From Brienomyrus brachyistius (lineage: Eukaryota > Chordata > Actinopteri > Osteoglossiformes > Mormyridae): DNA of 64,000 nucleotides. The notes beneath the pieces are model-generated. The model saw only the letters and a list, made by a program, of their open reading frames with translations, ran no database searches and was not told the origin of the DNA. The translations under genes and the position numbers were made by a program. Where the stretch lies: the NCBI RefSeq assembly GCF_023856365.1, contig NC_064539.1, forward strand, positions 13,963,519 to 14,027,518. The letters run 5' to 3'. Below are positions 33,601 through 45,600 of this stretch, in pieces. Every line of letters begins with the position of its first letter. The stretch's first letter is position 1.

Positions 33601-36600
33601 CTCATGGGAGGATTTCACAAGTTTGGTGGCGGAAATGCAAATGCTTGATGAGTTTAAAGGTGCGTATTACGGCATCACTGTCAAGCTCCTACCACCCCAA
33701 GAAAGTTATCCAGATGCCGTCTCCAGTCTCCGAGCTGGGATGACCACCTCACTTCATTACGCTGCCATATAACTCTACGTGTAGTGCATGACTCTTTGAC
33801 ATTTTAACATTTACTTTAAAAAAAAAAAAAAAATTACCCAAAATCAACAGTCATGGTGCACGCTGTAGCTCTCATTGAGCGCTGATTCAAAACATACCCC
33901 ACCTGCATTGATTTGATTTATGTATTGTCAATCAATTTTTATTTCCTGTAGAGCAATTTAATAAACAAGATTGTCACAAAGTGCTTTACAGTGTTATTTC
34001 ACACCAAAATCTAAGTTTTGGGAAAACCAGAAACATATTCCCAGATCGCTTTAAAGGAAATATGTCTGTAATGTCTATAGAAAGTTCAAAACATAAATAA
34101 AATAAAGTTCAAATAAATAAAGAACGCTTAAACTGTTATACTTATCAGTGCTTAATTTGTGCCAGATCCTGCTGGAACATGTTCTCTCTATTTATGACTG
34201 TCTGCCTTCTGCCGCCTATTTGCCTGGATTTGGCACCTGTCTGGTAAAAAAAATATATATATAGGTATACCTTTTAATTTACAGACCAATTTCATATCCT
34301 TATTAGTTTTTAATTATTCTTAGAAATACATAGCACGTTTTTAGCACTGTTTTTAGTACTTGTTTGGGGGCTGTGCCCACCTCATTACCCCTCCGCCTTT
34401 CGTGTTCCAGCACCTTCTGATTTACAAATTAAGCACTGTTTATTATAAATAACACCTGAGAATGACCCTGAGCTGTCACACAGGGTCTCTAGGTCCACTT
34501 GATAATCTGTAGTCTCAGGGCCAGATGATGGAGGGGCTGGAGGGAGGGAGAAGAAAATGGGCATATGTGTTGTCGTTAATTTAATGCTATATAGCTACTA
34601 ACTGTGTGTGAACTAGTTTACAGTAGGGCTGTGTTCAAAAAATTGATACGGCAAAATATTGTGACATACTCTTAGACAATACATGCATCAATACAGACAT
34701 GCTGTATCGATATGGTCAGTTTAAGAACTTTTATTTGGCAGGCTATCCAATGGTGCAACGGTAGCTGTAAAAGTGCAGTGCACAATTCAGCTGCAGGGTG
34801 CCAGCCAGGTGTGTAGGTTTTATATTAACATTGGGGGAGAAGGGTATATTGAGGTCAGCGGTGTGGCGTCATGTCACCTTATAAGGCGATTCAGTGGTCA
34901 TGCTGTGTACAGTTCGTTTTTCCCGTAAACTGTATTTAAAGTGAAATTTATCTTTCCATTTTATTTATTCATTTTTACTAATAAGGTGGTTTAAGTGTGC
35001 ATAATCCCGCATTATGAATGCTGGATTTGCGGGAATTATTAAATACCCCTATCACTCTCCTGTATCTCTCACAAACTCCGGAACTTTCCGGAAAGAAACG
35101 CATAACACATAAAATAGCAACTTAGTGCTGGCAGAAAGGAGATATCTATTTATGAACTAAATGATTCAGAGTTTCTGGTAACTCAGTAACTAACTTTATG
35201 GCGTTTTCTAAATAAATGCCAGATCGATCTGCCCCATTTTTTGATGAGCTTCTTATTCTTTCTTACGCCCTAACAGCAAACACAGTGGGATGAGAATCGA
35301 GACTGACACAAACGCTGTGTACCGCTGCGTTATAAGCCTTGCTGTTTGTTTTATGCTGTTAACTAACCAAGCTCGTTGCAGTTTGCACAATCAAATAAGA
35401 TAATCTTTATGAAACTTAATCAACATGAGACCATTAAATTCCACCATTTCACACAGCCTTTTATTAATTATTAAAGTATTCAATAAGTTAAGAAATCTTG
35501 TGCCCTAGGGGATTTATTTGGAGAGACATTTTCTCTTCCAAAGACACAGGACTCACTTATGCCACTACATGATCAGGCACTGGATGAGATTAAAAAATAG
35601 AGGCACAGCCATTAACTCTTTCTGATGATCCACTTAGTTGGTGGAGGGAGCATCTTAGAGTTTCTCTTACAAAACATAGAGCAGTACAAAGTATGGTGTA
35701 AAGTTACACACACTATGGACAATTCACAAACTCACCTAACTGACCATTTTGGGTTGTGGGATTGAAATTGGGACACCTAAGGGAAACACACAAACATGGG
35801 GAGCAGGAAAACTTCCCACATTTTGTTATTCTAACACCAAGGTTTAAAACACAGCTGCATAAAATGATTTTTTTGTAGGCAGTTTATATATGATTCAAAT
35901 CCAGTTTTTAATTAAACTGGATAAAGCTGTGTAAATGTTTTAATTAAAATTGTGTGTGTGTACACTTAATTTGCATACGTTTATCAATAGGGTTAGTTGG
36001 TTAATTGTCATACTGTACAAATAATTGTGATTAACAGTTTGTTTTTTCCAGTTTATTTTAATACTGTTAGCCTAATCATAGTTGAATATTACATATACCT
36101 TAATGACCTAAATATCGAATATTTGGAACAATAAAAAATGCATCTGCCTTTTAAGATAAAATTTATTTAAACTATGAGGTACCTTGCGTCTGACAAGTTA
36201 TCTGGCTAAGCAAGAAATCCGGCTTTGTGAAACATCATACAGACCCCTGCTGTTAATGATTCAGTTGACAAAAAAATATCAATTTTCTTTGCTTGTCATT
36301 TTAAGACTTCACTCCAGTCATCTAGTTCCAGTTTTTTTTCGGTCAACATATTACCTAAATATCCCGTATCTGAAATGTTAGTTTCCATCAGTTGAAATTG
36401 CTGCTATCCAGTGGCATTTTAGTATATATATAGCTTTGTTTCACTTTAAACTGAAATATGAAATTTGGCATATTTTGTGTTTCCTTCAGCCATTTTTATA
36501 TTCATGGATTCATATAACTGATACGCAAGTATGCATTCTTTGTATGTGCAAATGCATATTTATTTTTGACAAATGACAAATCACTGCATGTACAGTGTGC

Positions 36601-39600
36601 ACTAGCCTTTATACTGCGAAAGCAATATAAATTGGCCACATAACAGTTAAAATGTATGGATTGGTTTAGAAGCTCAATGAGATGTCATTAAACAAGCACC
36701 AGCCAAACATTTACACGGTAGAAAACGATGTTGTAATAATAATAGAAATATGATGGTTCTGTCTCATCCAGCTATTTTTATACAGATGAATGGAGACTAT
36801 TCTAACGATTATGCAAAAACTATGCAGTCAGTTCAAATAATCATGATCAGGTGATTGTGTAATAATGTGACAGGGCTAATTTTCAGTAATATGTACTGTA
36901 GCCTGCAACTTTTAATCCCTTGTCAGTTCTTTCTCTCTCTGTAGTCTAATATATAACTTACAGCATTCTAGTTTTTATTGGAAAATGCTTTTTTTTCGTT
37001 ATTGCATTAATTCTTCTATGGCAGGACATAGGTTAATTTCCCCCAACTTTATATTGCTTGATCAGAGGACATGTGGGTTTTCTGCTATATTGTATTGCTT
37101 TGACACATTTAATCACTGCTTTCAGCCGTTTTGCTTTTGCAGCTGAAGGGGGATTGTAGGGAACTCTTGTGTCAGTGGTGAAAAACTATTGTCTTGGTAC
37201 ACAATGTTTTTTTTATATATTTATCTGAAAATACAGATTCCTCATTTAATGATCTACCTGTTTACTGACTGCCTGGACTTATGACCAGCTCTCCGACCTG
37301 CTGGTATTGTACGCTGTATTAGAACTTTAGTCTTGGAAATGGCAGCATGGTGTCTCAGCGTCAAACATCTCAGCTTGCATCACCCTTTCTTAGTCTCGTT
37401 CCTGCAGTTGCTCAGTATTCACTACACTAATGTTTGCAATCTCCAAGACTACATATTTCGTCTATAAATTTGTACTTTATTTATAATTTTATTTTAAACC
37501 CTACAGAGGTTGCACAGGTAGTCCAACTCCTCCAGGATGGGGCATCAATACGTGCCATTGCCAGAAGGTTTGCTGTGTCTCCCAGCACAGTCTCAAGGGC
37601 ATGGAGGAGATTCCAGGAAACAGGCAGTTACTCAAGGAGAGCTGGACAGGGCTATAGAAGGTCCTTAACCCATCAGCAGGACTGGTATCTGCTCCTTTGT
37701 ACAAGGAGGAACAGGATGAGCACTGCCCGAGCCCTACAAAATGACCTCCAGCAGGCCACTGGTGTGAATGTCTCTGACCAAACAATCCGAAACAGATTTC
37801 ATGAGTGTGGTCTGAAGGTCTGATGTCTTCTATTGGGCCCTGCTCTCACTGCCTGGCACCATGGAGCTCGATCAGCATTTGCCATAGAATACCAGAATTG
37901 GCAGGTCCGCCACTGGTGCCCTGTGCTTTTCACAGATGAGACCAGGTTCACCATGAGCACATGTGACACGTGAAAGGGTCTGGAGAAGCTGTCTAGAACA
38001 TTATGCTGCCTGTATCATTGTTCAGCATGTCTGTTTTGGTGGTGGGTCAGTGACGGTCTGGGGAGGCATATCCATGGAGGGACGCACAGACCTCTACAGG
38101 CTAGACAAGGGCACCTCGATTGCCATTAGGTATCGGGATGAAATCCTTTGACCCATAGTCAGACCCTACACTGGTGCAGTGAGTCCTGGTTTCCTTCCGG
38201 TGCACGACAATGCCCGGCCTCATGTGGCGAGATTATGTAGGCAGTTCCTGGAGGATGAAGGAATTGATACCATTGACTGGCCATCATGTTCGCTTGACCT
38301 AAATCCAGTAGAACACCTCTGGGACATTATGTTTCGGTCCAGCCGACACCGCCAGGTTGCACCTCAGACTGTTCAGGAGCTCAGTGATACCCTGGTTCAG
38401 ATCTGGGAGGAGATCCCCCAGGATACCCTCCATCATCTCATTAGGACCATGCCCCGACATTGTCAGGCATGCATACAAGCACGTGGGGGCCATACAAACT
38501 ACTGTGTATGATTCTGAGTTACTGTAATGAAATTTTGGCAAAATGGACTAGCCTGCCGCATAATTTTTTCATTTTTATTTTCGGGGTGTCTTTGAAATCA
38601 GCCCTCTGTAGGTTTGTAATTTTCATTTCCATCAAACGATGTGGCATCCTTTCACTCCTAACACATTACCCAATCCATTTCAGTATACATATCCAGCGCA
38701 ATTTTTTTCCCCATTGAGATCTGATTCATTTTCAAAGTTTTTTTCAGCAGTGTATATGGACAATAAAATGAAAATGTTGTAAATGGTGCAAAGGTCAAAT
38801 TAAAACAATATTTAAAGATGGTTGATACAAACCCACTACCAATACAGCATGCTTGAAATATCGGTAAGGGGTGGCTCCTCGCTGATCAGCCAATTTGCTT
38901 AATGACCTAGTCGTAGGAACGGACCTTAGTCATTAAGTGAGGAGTGTCTATAATAGATAGTACTACAGTTAATTTTGTTTCATGAGTTTTTAAATCTTTC
39001 TTTGTTGATGATGGTTGCAAATTTGTATTCTTTATGTTGAGCATTAACATTCATTGTTCAAAAAATTCTCCCTACTTTCACCGAACTTTAAATACCAATT
39101 TATAGTTGCTGATATAAAGATCATATCTTACATGTATGTCGTTCGTTCACACATCGCTGTCAAGTCCTTTGTGACAAACTTTCTCTTAAATCATTGATAC
39201 TATACACTAAATTTGGTTTGAGTGCCATTTTATGTAACCTAAATGTAATGTTGAGCAGTAAAGATGTGCAGTAACCCTCCTTCTACTCTCTTTAGATCCC
39301 AAGGATCCCATTGCAATTGAGAGGCTCAACCTGATGAATATGGCCAAGCTGAGCATAAAGGGGCTTATTGAGTCGGCTCTCAACCTTGGCCGGACCCTGG
39401 ACTCGGACTACGCTCCCTTGCAGCAGTTTTTCGTAGTGATGGAGCACTGTCTTAAGCATGGCCTGAAAAGTAGGATAGCTCTTCTGCTCATTAAAACTCT
39501 TAATTGGATTAATTTCTTTGCAAATGAAAACACTGATGAAGGTTGATGTTTAGGTGTTCAATAGTATTTTTGGGCTAATTAAATTAATCTAGGCATGCCC

Positions 39601-42600
39601 GTCTGATGATAACCTTATAATTTATTAATCATATACTTGCATCACTGCTATAAAACACTGAATTTTATACAGTTTATTTTGTTATTATTATTGTTATTTC
39701 TGTTATTATAGCCAAGAAGACATTTCTTGGACAGAACAAGTCCTTTTGGGGTCCACTGGAGTTAGTGGAGAAGTTAACACCTGAAGCAGGTGAAATCACA
39801 GCCAGTGTGAAAGACCTCCCTGGGCTCAAGTAAGCACATTTTGTTGTAGTCCGCTTAATAAAGTAAAACGCATAAAACTATGACTCAGGTATACCTCCAA
39901 ATAGGTGAACATTTTGGTAGTCTTATTTTGCTCTTCATTTCATAACAATTGATTAACAAACCTTTATTAAACTAATTATGCCCCTTGTTATGTAAGAATG
40001 TATTGCATTTCCATTTTTTTATGGATTTTTGCACAGGACACAAAAATGTACTTCAACTTGTAAAATTTTTGCAAACTGTATACACTACTGAGCTCTGGTA
40101 TTCTGTTGTACTTCACTATATTGTATGATGGCAGTAAGACATTTCAGACACTATAATTTAATTTTAAATAACGTAAATAACGAATAACGTAATGTGGTGC
40201 TACCAATTTCAGCGACAGTAATTTGAATGAAGGTAAACCAAACCACAGACCAAAATGGCAGGGATGAGCAGCTATGAGCAGATTTTCAAATGGCCTCTTA
40301 AGTTAGCCTTGATTCTTTTCTAGTTATAATGAAATAAAATCACTTTACCATTAAAGCCATTTTCAGCAGACTGTTTATTTCCTGATACAGGACACCAATT
40401 GGGCGAGGGAGAGCTTGGCTTCGTCTTGCCTTGATGCAGAAAAAACTGTCAGATTACATGAAGACTCTGATCAACAGAAAGGATCTGCTTAGGTATGCAT
40501 TTGATTGCTAAAACAATTTTATTACTCAAACAAACAACAGTTATTTTGTTTTTCCCCATAAGGAGCTTTTGTATCGATGCTGCTGCCTGTTCTGTATGAG
40601 TAATTTTTGATTTCTCACAGTGAATTTTATGAAGCAAATGCACTGATGATGGAGGAAGAAGGAGCAGTCATTGCTGGGCTGTTAGTGGGTCTGAATGTTA
40701 TTGATGCAAATCTCTGCATGAAGGGAGAAGATCTGGATTCTCAGGTACATCATCACTATGGGGGTATATGGTTTTAATAGTGTGACATAAAATCTCAAAG
40801 TAACCCATATTTAGAACATTACCTTGTAATCATTGGGGCATCATTTATTGATTCTGTATGTTTCATTGAAAACATGTTTTTTAAAACAATGGGAATTTTA
40901 ATTTGGCTTGCAGACCCTTTCATTTAGATTACTGCAGGCAATTGTATCTTCAAATTAACGCAAGAGCTCTCCTTAAATGGAAATGCATCAACAATTTAAT
41001 GGCCCTCTGTTAAAACAAGCTATGTTATTGCTCATAATGGAATTTGTCTTTCTCACCTTGTAATAGTAGACATTTCAAGCTATGATTGAAATACAGAACC
41101 AATGCCTCTTCATGCTGAACACTTATTTTCTTCTAGGTTGGTGTTATTGATTTCTCTATGTACCTAAAGGATGGAGGACCTACAAGCAAGAGCACAGAGG
41201 GGTAAGTGAATGTAAATTCAGTTTTTAATGAAATGGCACTAGAAATTAGCCGAACGATTCCACATCTGCATTTAATCTGTACATCTGTGCAAATTAAGAT
41301 GTTTTTCATAATTTTCTTTTTTGACTTTTAGAGATGGACAGATTACTGCAATACTTGACCAGAAAAATTACGTTGAAGAATTGAACAGACATTTGAGGTA
41401 CTCTTACTTGACTCGGATATGACCTTCATCATCTGTTACACTCTTAGTTGAAATCAGTGTGTTTTTTTTTTTTTAATTTATTTTAACTTTCAACCAACAG
41501 CGCTTCCGTGAACAATCTCCAGGCTAAGGTTGATGCACTAGAAAAATCAAACACAAAGTTAACAGAAGAAGTAGGTAAACATGTACTTCACAAGGTATCT
41601 ATACACTTGTACTGTATGACTTAACGGCCGATTAAATATTTTTATTTTTTTAGCTTGCAGTTGCAAATAACAGGATCATAACTCTACAGGAAGATGTAGA
41701 ACGGGTAAAGGAAGAGAGTTCTCAACTTCTGGAGTCCACCTGCAAGGTGTGTGTAAGCATGTACTTATTCCAACACTACTAATATAGATCCTAAGATTAT
41801 GCACCTACATGTAATATTTTATTAGTATATGTTTGGTATATAATGTAATCTGCACACACAAATTAAAATGTGGGATCGCAGCCAAAGATTTCGTGAAAAA
41901 AATACATTGGTTCGCGTACAAAATTTGGTCAACATGCCCCAGCATGTCCCAGCATGCCCCATGTGTAACTAAGTAAAAGGACCACAACAGGCAACCAACG
42001 AGCATCGAACCCAAATATACAGATGGGAAACACAATGTTGTCAGATACCGAACTGCAAGATGCACACATGGTGGAAGATTTACATACGCTAAATACATGC
42101 GAGGATTGGACCAGGTACAGACAAGACACTGGCAAACACAAGCACAACAATAGAGAAATGCAACCATTAACATTAACAGCAACAACAATACAAGGGTTAA
42201 GGACTGTTAATAAAGAGCGTGATTTCACCGGCAAGCAAGTCTCCATGTCTCTCTCCGCTGCCGCGATCCCTCAGCGTGTCTGTCGCCACACTATATTGTG
42301 TTTGTCTTTAAAGTTTTTACTCTAAAAACCATAAAATGAACAAAAATTATTTGGTAGGCTTGTGCTTTCTTATGGGAAAAATTGCCTTGGTTCGCATACA
42401 AATTGTTTCCCGATCACTTTCCTGGAACGGATTGTGTTCGCGAACTACATCGCAGTTGGTGCATACTCAGTCACACGTAAGGTCTGTTTGGGCACTCCAG
42501 TTCAATTAAGTTACGTATTTTTGATCAGTGGAAGGAAACCAGAGGATCTGCTGAAAAGCCATGCACACACAGGGTGAACGTACAAATTGAAGAAACACAG

Positions 42601-45600
42601 CGTCTGTGTGCAGTGGCACAGCATCTGTGTGCAGTGGCAGCACTACCAACTGCACCACTGTGCTGCCCTTACAGGCTTGCAAGATGTGCAATGTTAATAG
42701 TGACATGGCATTACATGCACCTTAAACTGTCACATCACAAGGACTGCAATAGTCTGCTGGGTTACAACTAATAAGTTGCACTAGAACATTTTTACTTATA
42801 TGTAATGAAACTTAGTAAGCTTTTCAATTTTAATGATGGGTTCCTTTTCAACATTATCTAGTATATGTTTTCAAAAAATTAAATCTGTCTAAAGCAGGGG
42901 TCTCCTGGCTTCTGATGAGCCCCACCTGTTCTCAGGTAAATATCAGGAACAGGTGTGGCTTATCAGATGCCTGGTAGGATAGAAAACCTAGTGGACAGTA
43001 GCCCTCCAGGACTGGAGTTGGAGACCCCTGGCCTAAAGTTTACCTCCACTGCTTTTGCATGAGCTCTGCATGCATCCTCTAAGATCACTATTCTCATCCT
43101 TGTTGGACTCTCTCATAGATCTTGTGGCACGTTTGTGAGAAATTCAACAAAAATAACTGAGGTGGAAAAAAGCAAACAAGAAGTGGTCACAAAAAAAAAC
43201 ATTCATCTTCTGCTGCATATATTTTTTTATTCCAAGAGACAATATTAAGCAGAATGCCATTCAGTCCCATTATATTCCAGAGAAAACTGACATTTCTACG
43301 GCTGATATCTTCAAAACTAGACAACTCCCAGCAGAACAACCTATAAGGATATCACTAAAGCGTCTCTAAAACATCTGTTTTTCAATTTTGGGGAGAACTG
43401 CCCCTTGAAAGTTCTGAATTATCTAAACAAAAAAGTGAATCAGGCCTTTTCCCCCATTTTATTGTAGTATTTTTTTTTTTAACAGTATTAAATTTCTGAA
43501 TTGTCAGTGGGTTTTATACTGAACTTAAATATAAAACATACTGAAGGCATTTGACATCTGACTGAACAATTTTTAGGTCCTCTTTAACTACTGTTTCTGT
43601 TTGTACTAATTAACATTTGTATTCATGATGGTCATTCGTATGAATTACTTTATACCACTAATTCTAAGTTAATAGCTAGATCACTAGCTAACTGAAGTGC
43701 CATTAGTTTGTATTTTGTTGACACTGACATTATTGACTAAAACACATAAGTGAATTGAACATTAAGACATTCACTGATGGCTGTGTAAAGAGGTTTATAT
43801 TCGTGGTGCTAAGGGTGGCTACGCTTATTTAGGTTTATTTTGTAATTTCTGAAAAAAAAAATGCTTAGAGATGCATGTTTTTCATTGGACAGTGACGATA
43901 TACAGTAAAATCCAGTTATTACGGACCTCAAGGCACCTGGCACATCAGTCCGTTTTATCCAGAGTTGCTGTATGCCCAGAACACAACTACAGGGCACCAT
44001 TTACTCATGCCACACCCCAGCAGACACACTTGTGGTAATCCAACTTTACCTGACCAGGTGCGCAACTATTAATAATCCCGACTACGCATCTGCGCTGGAT
44101 ATCACCGGCACGCCACGCGCCTTAATTGTAGGCGGAGCCTGCATGTCCGTCATAGCCGATCAAAACTACAGCTAAAAGCGACCCAGGGGACCAAATTGTT
44201 TGTCAGTTATAAGCGAAATTCCGTCATATCCAGTGCTTTTCCTGCATGTTCTTAAAGGCGCATGGCCGACACCAGCGGACCTCGTCTGTTATTGATGATA
44301 TTCTGTTATAAGCGAGTCCATTATAACGGGATTTTACTTTATATAAAAACTTATTTTCTATTCCTGCTGACTTTTCAACCACGTTTTAATGTTTGTGTAT
44401 TCAGGTGTCAAAATCAGATGGAAGTGCCAATGGACAAGTACTTGGAGAAGCACGGAAACAAATCAAAGAGGAAACTCGATTGCGTTTGGTGCGTTTTGTT
44501 CTAGTGGCCATTAAAGTCTAATCGGCAGTACAATTTATTAAACCATCAATATTGCCACACAAAATTGAAAATAGGGATGCACCGATACCAATATCGTAAC
44601 TGGATATCAGGCTGATACTGCGCTCATATGCTCATATTCGTACTCGTAGAAATTGTGTGATACCAAGAACCGATACCAATTAATTGCAACGTTAAAACTC
44701 AAAGCTGCAGCATTTTATCTTATTTATGTATTTATTTATTTATTTGCCGCTCAATCAGATTTTGCCATCTAGCAAGAGATGTGTGAACTGGCAACATTTG
44801 GGAAGGATAAATGGAGAGAATACCGGCATTGGCAAATTGGCGAGTATACGCGGAGAATGTCAGCAGTTTGGACATATTTTAAGATAAGGGATGATGACAG
44901 AAGTGAAGCAGACGCGTATGTAAGCTCTGTTCTGCTAAATTGTCAAGAGGAGAAAGGGACAACGCGTTATTTGATCTAACAAATCATTTTGATCGAACAT
45001 TTAAAGATGCACCATAGCGCAGACTACACGGTTTGCTAATGCTAGCAGAGAAAGACAAACATTATTTTTATAAGCTTCTTTTATAACTAACTTAGTTATA
45101 AATAAGTTATAAGTAAATAACTAAGTTAGTTATTTAATGTATAGCTAACGCTTCAGGTTCAATCATGCACCAATATACTGCATGTCAGGTTATGGCAGTG
45201 GTTCTCAAACTCGGTCCTTTCAAGCTGAAAACTGTGATTTCTGATATAAATGATTTGAAAACTCAGGTTCCAAGTAAGGCAAATTCATATTTAAATTTAC
45301 TGAAATGTCATTATTTATAAAAACCCCATCATATATACAATATATAATGATAAATGTAACACATGCATGTATTACATTTTGTTATATAAAGTTAGGAAAG
45401 CTTTGAGGTTTAAATTAAGACTGATGTTGCCTTACACGTAAAAGAATGAGTCTCTTCCACACAGTGAGGCAAAAACATGCAGCTTATTAAACACTGGTAT
45501 AGGATCTATACTCAGTATCGGTTGATGCCCGAAGCCCAGGCATCGGTATCGGGTCAGAACAAGTGGGATCGGTGCATCCCTAGTTTAAAAAATTTTAATT

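Larger units (their letters stand above)
27628..39295 (+). other. rufy3: rufy3 intron 1
   Basis: 11.7 kb, AT-rich. It carries a hAT-like element (30413-31048), a repeat pair (31602-31670 and 36175-36250), and a nested transposon (37232-38951). I saw no conserved exon. Stretches 27.8-30.4, 32-34 and 34.4-36.1 kb hold no gene I can support. Confidence 0.8.
41747..44404 (+). other. rufy3: rufy3 intron 9 with repeat insertions
   Basis: 2.7 kb. It has two direct copies of a block containing TTGGTTCGCGTACAAA (about 41885 and, as TTGGTTCGCATACAAA, 42365), a hAT-like short element at 42895, and a pogo-like element at 43903. No conserved extra exon was found. Confidence 0.7.

Noticed and set aside
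42023..42325. 100-codon plus-strand frame in rufy3 intron 9
   Set aside because: Lies between direct repeats, lacks splice-compatible ends, and has no recognisable domain.
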